Assembly (NCBI RefSeq): GCF_001687105.1
Contig: NZ_CP014596.1
Location: forward strand, 358,501 to 422,500
DNA: 64,000 bases
Origin: Salipiger sp. CCB-MM3
GTDB lineage: Bacteria; Pseudomonadota; Alphaproteobacteria; Rhodobacterales; Rhodobacteraceae
Direction of reading: 5' to 3'
Position 1 is the first letter of the stretch; every line of letters starts with the position of its first letter. Below, piece after piece: positions 9,439 to 19,436 of this stretch. The notes under the pieces were generated by a model. That model was not told the DNA's origin, did not search any database, and worked only from the letters and a program-made list of their open reading frames with translations. Position numbers and translations under genes: made by a program.

Positions 9439-10371
9439 TCACGGGCGCATCTGCAGGCCCGGAGCGCGGGTCTCGGTGATCTCGGCCTGCGCGTGATCAA
9501 TGAAGGCTCGGATCGTCCGGGAACTACGCGCGCCCTCGCTCATCAGCAGCCCGAGCTTGAGCGTCCGCACAGGTCCGGTCATCGGGATGAACTTCAGGCG
9601 GCGGCCATCTGGGGCAAGGTCGGTCGCCGGGTGGGTGTTGCCCATGCCATAGCCGAACCCATTGGCCACCAGCGAGCGCATCACCGCGATGTCGCGGGTG
9701 CGTTCGGCAATCATCGGTGTGATCCCGAGCTTGGTGAAGAACGACAGGAAGTACTCACCGCTCATCGGCAGGTCGAGCAGCACCATGGGATAATCCGACA
9801 GCTCGGCAGGGGTGACGCTGTCGAGCGCCGCCAACTCGTGCCCCTCGTGCACCAAGGCGAAGGGCGGAAGCTCGATCAGCGGCAGGAATTCGAGGTCGGA
9901 AGGCACGTTCAGATCATAGGTCAGCGCCACGTCGATCCGCGCCGAGCGCAGCCCGTCGAACAGCTCTTGCTGATCACGCTCGAACTGGTGGAACTCGACG
10001 TCGGGCCACGCATCGACAAAGCTGCGGCGCAGCTGCGGCAGCACGATCTGCGCGAAGGTCAGCAGGCAGCCCACGTTGAGCGGGCCGCGCACCTGCCCCG
10101 AGATGTCATTGGCGAGATCGTTGAGCGTCGCGGCCTTCTCGAGCAGGTCGCGCGCCACGGTCATGAAACGCGCCCCGCCCTGCGTCAGCGACAGCCCGTG
10201 GGCATGGCGGCGGATGAACAGCTGCAGGCCGAACTCTGCCTCCAGCTGCGAGATCGCCGCTGAGATCGACGGAGAGGAGACATTCACCTTTTCAGCCGCG
10301 AGCGCGATCGAGCCGCATTCGCCCACGGCAACGAAATATTCCATCTGGCGCAGGGTAAAGCGTAAGGGCAC
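9439..10371 (-). CDS. LysR-family transcriptional regulator of the amine locus
   Basis: This LysR-type regulator has about 310 residues. The N-terminal winged helix-turn-helix reads FTLRQMEYFVAVGECGSIALAAEKVNVSSPSISAAISQLE, and a periplasmic-binding-protein-like effector domain follows from about residue 75 (RGPLNVGCLLTF). A GTG start at 10371 was chosen because GGAGGA lies 6-8 nt upstream; the longer ATG frame adds 16 unconvincing residues and would run through the operator. A long dyad sits 16-46 bp upstream of its start, which suggests autoregulation. Matching dyads upstream of the monooxygenase and dehydrogenase genes suggest it controls all units of the locus. Confidence 0.92.
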   Translation of the reverse strand: MPLRFTLRQMEYFVAVGECGSIALAAEKVNVSSPSISAAISQLEAEFGLQLFIRRHAHGLSLTQGGARFMTVARDLLEKAATLNDLANDISGQVRGPLNVGCLLTFAQIVLPQLRRSFVDAWPDVEFHQFERDQQELFDGLRSARIDVALTYDLNVPSDLEFLPLIELPPFALVHEGHELAALDSVTPAELSDYPMVLLDLPMSGEYFLSFFTKLGITPMIAERTRDIAVMRSLVANGFGYGMGNTHPATDLAPDGRRLKFIPMTGPVRTLKLGLLMSEGARSSRTIRAFIDHAQAEITETRAPGLQMRP

Positions 10372-10386
10372 GTCTTCCTCCGGGAC

Positions 10387-10417
10387 GGGGTGCGTTAGGC
10401 TTGCCCTAATACACCCC
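10387..10417. promoter_or_regulatory. LysR-type operator B, 31-bp imperfect palindrome in front of the LysR gene
   Basis: The core TTAGGCTTGCCCTAA (10395-10409) is extended on both sides by GGGGTG and CACCCC, so 11 of 13 positions pair on each arm around a 5-nt centre. It lies between the stop of the aldehyde dehydrogenase gene and the LysR GTG start. This position fits autorepression of the regulator. Confidence 0.75.
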
Positions 10418-10437
10418 ACCCCGCTGCGCCGGAACCC

Positions 10438-11919
<1,482 letters not shown>

Positions 11920-11972
11920 TGTTTGTCTCCGGGCGGCGGCTGCGACGCGCCGCGATTGGTCTTGTCATATGC

Positions 11973-12006
11973 GCCCGCGCCCGGAGGGCAGCTTCCGGGC
12001 GCGGGC
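11973..12006 (-). terminator. Strong hairpin between monooxygenase and aldehyde dehydrogenase genes
   Basis: A perfect 13-bp GC-rich stem has arms GCCCGCGCCCGGA and TCCGGGCGCGGGC around an 8-nt loop. It is placed 17 bp after the monooxygenase stop and 53 bp before the aldehyde dehydrogenase start. No T-run follows on the minus strand. It may be a partial terminator or an mRNA-stability element. Confidence 0.6.
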
Positions 12007-12023
12007 TATGGGAGTGGGTGGGA

Positions 12024-13292
12024 TCAGGCGGGCTCTGTCACCGGTGCGACCGCCGGGGCATAGGCGAGATAGCCGCGCTGCTTGGCGATGTGATCGACCA
12101 CATATTTCGCGTCGTGCCAGACGCCCCAAATGAACGAGGACCCGCGCCGCGTCTGCCAAGGCAGCCCGAGGAAATAGACACCCGGCGCGGTGGACACCCC
12201 GCGCTGGTGGCGCGGCTTTCCAGCCCCGTCCAGCGCATCGACCGCCAACCAGCTATAGTTGCAGTGAAATCCAGTGGCCCAGAGGATCGTGGTGATCCCG
12301 GCTTCGGCGAGATCGAGCGACAGGATCGGATCGGTCATGCAGGCCGGGTCCGTCCCAATGCGGCGGGCTTCGGGCTCCAGCGGCAGATCGAGACCATTGG
12401 CCGCCACATAGGCATCGGCCTCATCCAGCAGCGAAAGGTAATTGGCGTCGCCCGCCTCGATATTCCGCGCCAGATCAGGCGCGAAGCCAAAGGCGCCTTC
12501 CTCAAAGCTTTCGGTGCGGCCCAGCAGCACCATCCCGCGCGCGGCGAGCTTGCGGAAATCCACCGTGTGTCCGCCATGCGCACCGCTGACGGCGATGGTG
12601 GTGTGCTCGGACGCGGGATTGGCCTCGGCGTCCCATTTGTTGAGCACCCCCAGCCACCAGACGAAATCGCGGCCCCGGTAGGCGCGCGGCGGGCGGTCGT
12701 GCGGCCCCACCGAGAGATAGACCTTGCGCCCGGACGCAAGCAGCTCGTCCGCGATCTGCACACCCGAAGATCCCGCGCCAACGACCAGCACCGCGCCCTC
12801 GGCCAGCTGCGCTGGATTGCGGTACTGGCTGGAATGCATTTGCGCGACAGGCACCGAAGCGGGCACCAGCGGCGGGATCGACGGCTGCTGGAAGGCCCCG
12901 GTGGCCGAGATCACATAGTCGGCCTCGATCACACCATCGGAGGTTTCGACACGGAAGCCGGGACGGCCCTCAAGACGGCTGACCTTGGTCACTTCAACGC
13001 CGCAACGCACCGGCGCGTTGATCTGCTGCGCATAGGCTTCGAAGTAGTCAGCGACCTTTTCCTTGGGCACAAAGGCCTCTGGATCCCCCGCGAACTCCCG
13101 TCCGGGGAAGCGGTCGTGCCACGCCGGGCCGTTGGCGACCAGCGAATCCCAGCGCTCTGACCGCCAGCGCTCCGCGATGCGCTTTCTTTCGAGAACGATA
13201 TGCGAAATGCCATTGGCGCCAAGATGCTCGCTCGCGGCGATCCCGGCCTGCCCGGCGCCGATGACGAGGGCTTCTGTCTTCTCAACCGACAT
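12024..13292 (-). CDS. FAD/NAD(P)-dependent flavin monooxygenase (class B type)
   Basis: This 422-residue protein has two Rossmann motifs: GAGQAGIAASEHL (FAD, near residue 12) and VVGAGSSGVQIADELL (NADPH, near residue 170). A late ATGFHCNYSWL segment is typical of CzcO/YUCCA-like flavin monooxygenases. It uses NADPH and oxygen to hydroxylate or oxygenate a soft nucleophile or carbonyl substrate. A GGAAGGA ribosome-binding site supports ATG 13292. It heads a transcription unit with the aldehyde dehydrogenase and has a LysR-type dyad about 200 bp upstream. In a histamine pathway the monooxygenase step acts on imidazole acetate; whether this enzyme does so is unproven. Confidence 0.9.
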   Translation of the reverse strand: MSVEKTEALVIGAGQAGIAASEHLGANGISHIVLERKRIAERWRSERWDSLVANGPAWHDRFPGREFAGDPEAFVPKEKVADYFEAYAQQINAPVRCGVEVTKVSRLEGRPGFRVETSDGVIEADYVISATGAFQQPSIPPLVPASVPVAQMHSSQYRNPAQLAEGAVLVVGAGSSGVQIADELLASGRKVYLSVGPHDRPPRAYRGRDFVWWLGVLNKWDAEANPASEHTTIAVSGAHGGHTVDFRKLAARGMVLLGRTESFEEGAFGFAPDLARNIEAGDANYLSLLDEADAYVAANGLDLPLEPEARRIGTDPACMTDPILSLDLAEAGITTILWATGFHCNYSWLAVDALDGAGKPRHQRGVSTAPGVYFLGLPWQTRRGSSFIWGVWHDAKYVVDHIAKQRGYLAYAPAVAPVTEPA

Positions 13293-13491
13293 CGGTGAGT
13301 CCTTCCGTACAAATCAGAGGGTCCAATTTCCTGAACCACGGAAGGGGCTGCTCAAGCCGAGCACCGGCAGGCAGAGATGCGGCTGTAGCGCACGAACGGC
13401 CTGCGGGTCAGCGTCTTAGCTCCCGACCGGGGTCTTCGCGGTGGAAGGTGCGCCAGCTATGAGTGAGAAAAAAGAAACCAATGCGTCACTA

Positions 13492-13514
13492 CGGATTAGG
13501 CTCCACCTAATCCG
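13492..13514. promoter_or_regulatory. LysR-type operator C upstream of the monooxygenase gene
   Basis: A perfect inverted repeat has arms CGGATTAGG and CCTAATCCG around CTCCA. Its core TTAGGCTCCACCTAA (13496-13510) matches operators A and B. It lies in the gap between the hrpB stop and the monooxygenase start, about 204 bp upstream of the latter. Confidence 0.75.
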
Positions 13515-13528
13515 TGCGCGAGCGGTGG

Positions 13529-15976
13529 TCAGCGCCCGCGCGGCTTGGCGCGCAGCGTCGGGTCGGCCTCGCGCGGGTCTTCGGGCCACGGATGCTTGGG
13601 GTATTGCGCCTTCATGTCCTTGCGCACATCGGCATAGGATCCCTGCCAGAAGCCCGGCAGGTCCATTGTCGTCTGCACCGGGCGGCGCGCCGGTGACAGA
13701 AGAGTCACGCGCAGCGGCTGCTTGCCAACCCTCGGGTGCTCGCGCTGGCCGAACATCTCTTGGATGCGCAGGGTGATCTCGGGGTGCTCGCCGGAGTAGT
13801 CGATGGGGATCTCGCGACCCAGCGGCGTAACGAACTTACCCGGCACCGACGCATCAAGCGCCTGCATCTGCCCCCAGTCGAGCCGCGCGCGCAGCGCAGG
13901 CAGAAGGTCGAAGCGCTTCCAGTCCTCGGCGGTCTTCACCCCGGTGAGATAGGGCAGCAGCCAGTCCTCGAGCTCTGCCATCAGCGCCTCCGGGCCCATG
14001 TCCGGCAGGCCCAGCCCCGCCTCGCGGCCAATCTCGACCCGCGCGCAGAAGCGGCGGGCGGCATCCGACAGCGCGAGCCCCAGATCGCGCACCCCCTCCA
14101 GCATGGCCTGCGCGATGGCCTCGGGGGGTGCCTCTTTCCACAAGCGGTCGTCGAGCGCGATGGCCCCGAACCGCTCTTGCCGACGCGCCACGACGCGGCG
14201 CTCGCGCTTCGACCACGCGCAGACATCATGCCAGGCGATCTGCGCGCCAAAGAGATCGCGCAGCTCGGATTCGCTGATCGGGATCGCCTGCCGGATGCGC
14301 GCCTCGCGCGGGTTGCCATCGGTGTCGGTGACCACGATCAGGCGGGTGCCGGCCAGCGGGTCCCCCTCATCCATCACCGCGCCCTTGCCGCCCGAGAGCT
14401 GGAAGCGCGGCGCATCGCCCTTACGGCGCAGACCGATCCGGTCGGGATAGGCCAGCGCCGCCTGCGCCGCGGGCGAGAGCGGATCGCCCGCGCTGCCTGC
14501 GCCGCCTGCGCGGGCGAGGCGCTTGGCCTCGGTCTTGATCCGCTCCAGCGCCGCGCGGTTCACCTCATAGGGGCGGCTCTGGCTGAAGCGGCGCAGATCG
14601 CGGATCGCCTCGAGCCGGAAGCCCAGATCCGACGGCGCGCCGCGCAGCGGATCGCGCTCGGCCAGCAACGCGGCAAGCGGCGCGGCCTTGGGCCCGGCGA
14701 GGCTGAGCATATGGGCCAGACGCGGGTGCAGCGGCAGGCGCGCCAGCGCGCGGCCATGCTCGGTGATCCGGCCAGAGCCATCAAGTGCGCCCAGCATCTT
14801 GAGCAGCGCGCAGGCCTCGGCATAGGCGCCGGGGTGCGGCGCGGTAAGGAACGGTAGATCCTCGGGTGTGGCGCCCCAGAGCGCCAGTTCCAGCGCCAGC
14901 CCCGACAGGTCGGCGGTTTCGATCTCGGCGGGAGGAAACGCCTGCAGCGCGCCCTCCTCGCCTTTGGTCCAGAGCTTGTAAGCGATGCCCTCGGCCACCC
15001 TGCCCCCGCGACCGGCGCGCTGCGTGGCCTCGGCGCGGGTGACCTTCTCGGTGACAAGACGCGACATGCCCGAGCCGGGATCGAAGCGTGCACGGCGGGC
15101 GCGGCCCCCGTCGACCACCACGCGGATGTCCTCGATGGTCAGCGAAGTCTCGGCGAGCGACGTGGCGAGCACCAGTTTGCGTCCCTGCGCCTCGGGCCGG
15201 ATGGCGGCGCGCTGCGCGGCGAACTCCATGGCCCCAAAGAGCGGACGGATCGTCACATCCTTGGGGAGCCGCCCCTTGAGCAGCCCCTCGGTGCGGCGAA
15301 TTTCGCCCTCCCCCGGCAGAAAGGCGAGGATGCCCCCGGTGGTTTCGCGCGCGGCACGCTCGATCAGCTCGGCCATCGCGGGCTCGAAGCGCTGGCCCTT
15401 GGGCACGGCGCGGTCAAGCCAGCGATCCTCGACAGGAAAGCTGCGGCCCTCGGAGGTGATGACCGGCGCCTGCATCAGCTCGCCCACCGGCCCCGCATCG
15501 AGCGTCGCCGACATGGCCAGCAGCAGCAGATCGTCGCGCAGCGCCCCGGCGATCTCGAGACATAGCGCCAGCCCCAGATCGGCGTTGAGCGAGCGTTCGT
15601 GGAACTCGTCGAAGATCACCGCGCCAATGCCCGCAAGCTCGGGGTCGACCTGAATCATCCGGGTGAGAATGCCCTCGGTGACCACCTCGATCCGGGTGGC
15701 TTTGGAGGTCTTGCTTTCGCCGCGGATGCGGTAGCCCACCGTCTCGCCCGCGGACTCGCCCAGCGTCTCGGCCATACGCGTGGCGGCGGCGCGCGCGGCA
15801 AGCCGGCGCGGCTCGAGCATCAGGATGCGGCCCTTGGTGAGCCCTGCTTTGAGCATCGCCAGCGGCACACGGGTAGTCTTGCCGGCGCCCGGCGGCGCCT
15901 GCAGCACCGCGCGGCCCTCGGCACGCAGGGCGGAAATGAGATCGGGAAGGGCGGCGTCGATGGGCAGATGATCCAT
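13529..15976 (-). CDS. hrpB: ATP-dependent helicase HrpB
   Basis: This 815-residue DEAH-type RNA helicase matches the HrpB family in length and layout. Motif I is APPGAGKTTRVPL (about residue 27), motif II is DEFHERSLNADLG, motif III is AMSATL, and the later motifs TSLAETSLTI and QRAGRGGRVAEG are present. The C-terminal HrpB-specific region includes QIAWHDVCAWSKRERRV and the family ending PVQTTMDLPGFW. Its exact cellular role is poorly known in most bacteria. It is housekeeping-like and separates the amine locus from the envelope genes. Confidence 0.95.
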   Translation of the reverse strand: MDHLPIDAALPDLISALRAEGRAVLQAPPGAGKTTRVPLAMLKAGLTKGRILMLEPRRLAARAAATRMAETLGESAGETVGYRIRGESKTSKATRIEVVTEGILTRMIQVDPELAGIGAVIFDEFHERSLNADLGLALCLEIAGALRDDLLLLAMSATLDAGPVGELMQAPVITSEGRSFPVEDRWLDRAVPKGQRFEPAMAELIERAARETTGGILAFLPGEGEIRRTEGLLKGRLPKDVTIRPLFGAMEFAAQRAAIRPEAQGRKLVLATSLAETSLTIEDIRVVVDGGRARRARFDPGSGMSRLVTEKVTRAEATQRAGRGGRVAEGIAYKLWTKGEEGALQAFPPAEIETADLSGLALELALWGATPEDLPFLTAPHPGAYAEACALLKMLGALDGSGRITEHGRALARLPLHPRLAHMLSLAGPKAAPLAALLAERDPLRGAPSDLGFRLEAIRDLRRFSQSRPYEVNRAALERIKTEAKRLARAGGAGSAGDPLSPAAQAALAYPDRIGLRRKGDAPRFQLSGGKGAVMDEGDPLAGTRLIVVTDTDGNPREARIRQAIPISESELRDLFGAQIAWHDVCAWSKRERRVVARRQERFGAIALDDRLWKEAPPEAIAQAMLEGVRDLGLALSDAARRFCARVEIGREAGLGLPDMGPEALMAELEDWLLPYLTGVKTAEDWKRFDLLPALRARLDWGQMQALDASVPGKFVTPLGREIPIDYSGEHPEITLRIQEMFGQREHPRVGKQPLRVTLLSPARRPVQTTMDLPGFWQGSYADVRKDMKAQYPKHPWPEDPREADPTLRAKPRGR

Positions 15977-16115
15977 GCGCGCGGTTATGCGGGATCGGCG
16001 CTGGCGCGTCGAGGGGCTGGCGGTGGTCGCACTCGCGTCGACGCGTTTGTTGGGGGCGCTGCCCCCGCCGCGCTGCGCGCGTCTCCCCCGGCGTATTTGG
16101 AAAGAGAAGAAGGAC

Positions 16116-16958
16116 TCAGTTGGCGCTGACGCGGAAGACGCAGCCGTCCGAGATCAGCTGCGGCGGCGTGAGGCAGAGCCCCTTGGCCACGGTGAAGGCG
16201 GCCAGCACCTTGGGCACATAGTCGCGGGTTTCGGCGTAGGGCGGCACGCCCTGATACTGCGGGATGGAGTTTTCGCCGGCGTTATATCCGGCCAGCACGA
16301 GGATCGGATCGCCGTCGAACCGCTCCATAAGGAAATCGAGGAAAGCCACACCGCCCTTGATGTTCTGCACCGGATCGAGCGCATTGGCGACACCAAAGCG
16401 CGCCGCGGTGGCGGGCATCAGCTGCATCAGCCCCTGCGCCCCGGCACGGCTGACCGCATCGCTGCGCCCACCCGATTCCACCGCCATCACCGCCAGCGCG
16501 AGCGCCGGGGACACGCGGGATCCGACCGTGGCGCCGAGCAGGTCGCGGCCGTAGCGCGCGGCGATGTCCTGCAATTGCTGCAGCCGCGGCGCGTGCACGC
16601 CGCCGCCCTGTGGCGGGCTGGCGAGCTTGAGCAGCGCCGGCTCCAGCCGCCCCGGACCGGTGGCCGCCAGTTCCGGCGAGACCGCCTGCCAGAACCACGC
16701 GTAAGTGCCGCCGCCCTCGGCGCGGCCCCCCGCAGGCGGCGCCTCTGCCTCCGGCTCGCGCGCCAGCGGCACGGGTTTCGGCGGGGCTGGTGCAATCTGC
16801 ACGGTGATCCGCTTCTTTGTGCCGGGTTTCGGAGGGGTCACGCGCTTGGCAGAGAAATCGGCGAAGGGCGCGGGCTGCTCCGCATATGACGAGATGGCGG
16901 AGAGGCTCACGAGCATCGCAAGCCCCGCGGATGCGAGAAGTCTGCCTGTGGAGGTCAC
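16116..16958 (-). CDS. Secreted lytic transglycosylase (SLT domain)
   Basis: This protein of about 280 residues cleaves peptidoglycan glycan strands in the periplasm. A GTG start at 16958 gives a proper signal peptide (TGRLLASAGLAMLVSLSAISSYA); the longer frame adds 84 Arg/His-rich residues that look noncoding. A proline-rich linker is followed by the SLT domain: AVMAVESGGRSDAVSRAGA with the catalytic Glu, GLMQLMPATAARFGV, and AGYNAGENSI. The family is goose-lysozyme-like SLT (Pfam SLT). Its position next to the Tad locus is suggestive of a role in making room for the pilus, but it is on the opposite strand. Confidence 0.88.
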   Translation of the reverse strand: MTSTGRLLASAGLAMLVSLSAISSYAEQPAPFADFSAKRVTPPKPGTKKRITVQIAPAPPKPVPLAREPEAEAPPAGGRAEGGGTYAWFWQAVSPELAATGPGRLEPALLKLASPPQGGGVHAPRLQQLQDIAARYGRDLLGATVGSRVSPALALAVMAVESGGRSDAVSRAGAQGLMQLMPATAARFGVANALDPVQNIKGGVAFLDFLMERFDGDPILVLAGYNAGENSIPQYQGVPPYAETRDYVPKVLAAFTVAKGLCLTPPQLISDGCVFRVSAN

Positions 16959-17472
16959 TGCTGCCTGCCCAATCTGCCGCCGGTCCGGGTGTTCGGACTG
17001 CGGCGGCCTGCCTGAAAATCTGTGCCTGTATTTCTGCCTGCACCGCCGATGGTGCTGGCGCGCGTTGTTTCGACACTCTGCGTTTTGCCGCCCGACCTTC
17101 TGCGCTGCGGCGGATCGAGTCGTTTTTATGCGCCGGGCCAAGGCCAATGGCTGATATGAGTGTTGCACAGATCGGCTGGGCAACCAAGTCAAGCCACTGA
17201 TTCCGTGCACAATCGTGGCAAATCCCCCCTTCGCTGGCGCGCTTTTGCCAGAAACGCCTCGAGATTCTCATAATTACCGATATAAAACATTGCCTTAGCT
17301 CGACGTCGCCACTTTCAAGCGCGACTGCAAAAACAATCCGATTGTGCCAAATTCCCGCCTCAATCCAGGGGCTTTATAGTCCCAGGCCGCGAGGGAACAG
17401 GGCAATGAGAGAGGCCCGCGAACGGGACCACGCCGGTTGAAGAAAGCAAACTGGATTTACGGAGAGACACAA
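16959..17472. other. Intergenic region between the transglycosylase and the first pilin gene
   Basis: No convincing gene is seen in these 514 bp. The part from about 17270 to 17350 is more AT-rich than the surroundings and probably holds the divergent promoters. A ribosome-binding site GGAGA lies at the right end, 6-7 nt before the first pilin ATG. Confidence 0.5.
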
Positions 17473-17664
17473 ATGCTTAAGTTCATCAAAAACTTCCGCA
17501 AGGATGAAGACGGCGCAGTGACTGTGGACTGGGTCGTGCTGACCGCAGCCGTGGTGGCCATGGCGCTCGGCGCCTACTCGATGATCGGCGACAGCGCGAA
17601 CGCGCTGCTGTCCGCAACCGGCGACGCCGTTGGCGATCACGAGACCTCGCTGTTCGGCGGCTAA
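17473..17664 (+). CDS. Flp-family type IVb pilin 1
   Basis: This 63-residue prepilin has a short basic leader (MLKFIKNFRKDEDG) cleaved after Gly, then the hydrophobic stretch AVTVDWVVLTAAVVAMALGAY. The family normally carries Glu5-Tyr6 after the cleavage site. Here these are Asp-Trp (AVTVDW), as in the second pilin. The start at 17473 follows GGAGA at good spacing, and the longer frame adds 12 unlikely residues. It should be processed by the CpaA peptidase encoded in the same locus and form the pilus shaft. Confidence 0.88.
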   Translation: MLKFIKNFRKDEDGAVTVDWVVLTAAVVAMALGAYSMIGDSANALLSATGDAVGDHETSLFGG

Positions 17665-17820
17665 TACTCCGCGCAACCGCGCATGAGATCGTATCGCCGG
17701 GTTGGGGAGCCCGGCGATACCACTTCGCCGACGATCCGAACGTCTGGTCGTCTCGAAACAACGGACTGGTCCGCCGCCAGTGTACCGCCGACACTCTGTC
17801 CCGCCGACAAGGATGACATG

Positions 17821-18006
17821 ATGCGCAAGTTCCTGAGACGCTTTGCAAGCAATGAGGCCGGCGCAGTCACCGTCGACTGGGTCGTGCTCACCGCCGCCGT
17901 GGTCGCCCTCACAGGGATTGTCGCCTATGCGACGCGCAATTCCGCCTCCGACCTGCTTGGAACCGTCGGAACCGCCGTCGAAGAAGAAGCCAGCATCTTC
18001 GACTGA
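17821..18006 (+). CDS. Flp-family type IVb pilin 2
   Basis: This 61-residue paralogue of the first pilin has leader MRKFLRRFASNEAG then AVTVDWVVLTAAVVALTGI. Nine residues around the cleavage and +5/+6 positions are identical between the two pilins, and the C-termini differ. Tandem ATGs are present at 17818 and 17821; AAGGA at 17809-17813 spaces better with the second. It may be a minor pilin or an alternative subunit. Confidence 0.86.
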   Translation: MRKFLRRFASNEAGAVTVDWVVLTAAVVALTGIVAYATRNSASDLLGTVGTAVEEEASIFD

Positions 18007-18340
18007 CCTACTCCAACGCCGTCCCCAAGATCGGCATTTTCGGGCTGCTGAGCAGGTCCCGCTTCACCTCATGATTGCCGCCCGCGCAGGGCATTCCTCC
18101 GGCTGCACCCTATGGGCGCGGTCCGATGTGCGTTGGGGGCCGCTGACGCTTGGTCCGAGGCCCATTGGCCCTGTCCTTATCTCGCCCCCGCCCCGCAACT
18201 GCCGCGGTGAAAGCCCAGAACGGGCCAGTTTTCAACACAATCCTCGGGCATCTTCGGTGACTGGTAGCGCGCAGGAAACAGCCTGACGTGCGCAACAGGA
18301 TGTATGGGCCGCGCGCGGCCCTGTCGCGAAAGGGTATGAC

Positions 18341-19198
18341 ATGCGACTGCTTTTCGGACTGGTTCTGATCGCGGGGCTCGGGCTTGCCGGCTTCGCTGTC
18401 TATATGGCGCAGAATTATATCGGCAGCTATCAGACCGCGCTGAAAGAAGAGCGCGCGAAATCGGTCGCAGCCGTGCCCATCAAGAAGATCTATGTGACCA
18501 CCCGCGCCATCGCGCACGGCCAGATCGTCACGCCGGACGACGTCAAGCTGGCGCCTTGGCCGGTCGAGATCATGCCCGAAGGCGCATTCGACGCCGAAAC
18601 GCCGCTGTTTCACGAAGGCGATGCGCCGCGCGTGGCCATGCGACCCATCGAGAAATTCGAAGCGGTGGTGCCCGTCAAGATCAGCGAGCCCGGCGGCGAC
18701 GCGGGTCTGACCTCGCGGCTGGAGCCGGGACAGCGCGCCTTTGCCATCAAGGTCGACGTGCATTCGGGGGTGTCGGGCTTCCTGCGTCCGGGCGACCGCG
18801 TCGACGTCTATTGGACAGGCCGCGTCGCCACCGAAGACCTCAACCGCCCGCGCGGCGAGTTCACCAAGCTGATCCAGACCGGGGTACGCCTGCTCGCCAT
18901 CGACCAGACCGCCGATATGGAAGACGCCGATGTGAACGTGGCGCGCTCGGTCACCGTGGCCGCCAGCCCGCAGCAGATCGCCTCGCTGGCGCAGGCGCAA
19001 AGCACCGGTCGCCTTTCGCTGTCGCTGATGAATGCCAATGACACCACCGTGGCCGAGGCCATCGAGGTGGACCAGCGCGTGCTGCTGGGCTTCGCCAAGA
19101 ACCAGGCCGAGCCCGATCAGAAGCGCCCGCAGGTCTGCACCACCCGCGTGCGCCGCGGCGGCGAGGTGGCAGAGATCGCGATTCCCTGCACAAACTAA
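18341..19198 (+). CDS. cpaB: Tad pilus assembly protein CpaB/RcpC
   Basis: This 285-residue protein has one N-terminal membrane anchor (LLFGLVLIAGLGLAGFAVYM) and a SAF-like domain (TRAIAHGQIVTPDDVKLAPWP). The RcpC/CpaB domain follows with AFAIKVDVHSGVSGFLRPGDRVDVYWTG. CpaB is periplasmic and works with the secretin in the Tad machinery. AAAGGG precedes the ATG by 6 nt. A rho-independent terminator-like stem lies between this gene and cpaC. Confidence 0.92.
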   Translation: MRLLFGLVLIAGLGLAGFAVYMAQNYIGSYQTALKEERAKSVAAVPIKKIYVTTRAIAHGQIVTPDDVKLAPWPVEIMPEGAFDAETPLFHEGDAPRVAMRPIEKFEAVVPVKISEPGGDAGLTSRLEPGQRAFAIKVDVHSGVSGFLRPGDRVDVYWTGRVATEDLNRPRGEFTKLIQTGVRLLAIDQTADMEDADVNVARSVTVAASPQQIASLAQAQSTGRLSLSLMNANDTTVAEAIEVDQRVLLGFAKNQAEPDQKRPQVCTTRVRRGGEVAEIAIPCTN

Positions 19199-19257
19199 CG
19201 TAGTATCAAAGGGTTGCTGCGCCCCTTGGCAGCCCCTCTGAGGCAAAGACACTCATG

Positions 19258-19284
19258 CGGGGCGCCCTTTGGGCGTCCCGTTTT
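19258..19284 (+). terminator. Rho-independent terminator-like stem after cpaB
   Basis: Arms CGGGGCGCCC and GGGCGTCCCG (one G-T wobble) enclose TTT and are followed by TTTT. It lies between cpaB and the secretin gene, so it could separate the highly expressed pilin/cpaB section from the machinery genes. Confidence 0.7.
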
Positions 19285-19436
19285 CGTGAACGGAACTGCC
19301 TATTTGTTGCCATGGATCCACAGCAAGAGACGCAGCGAACCCATTGATTATTGCATAAAATCGGCATTGCGCGCAGAGTGACGGCAATTGCGGGCAAAAA
19401 GACCCGCCTCTGAGGCGTGATCGAAAGGCAGGTCAC

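Noticed and set aside
18110..19252. 380-codon minus-strand frame opposite cpaB
   Set aside because: It mirrors cpaB codon structure (high third-position GC shadow) and has no recognisable protein features.
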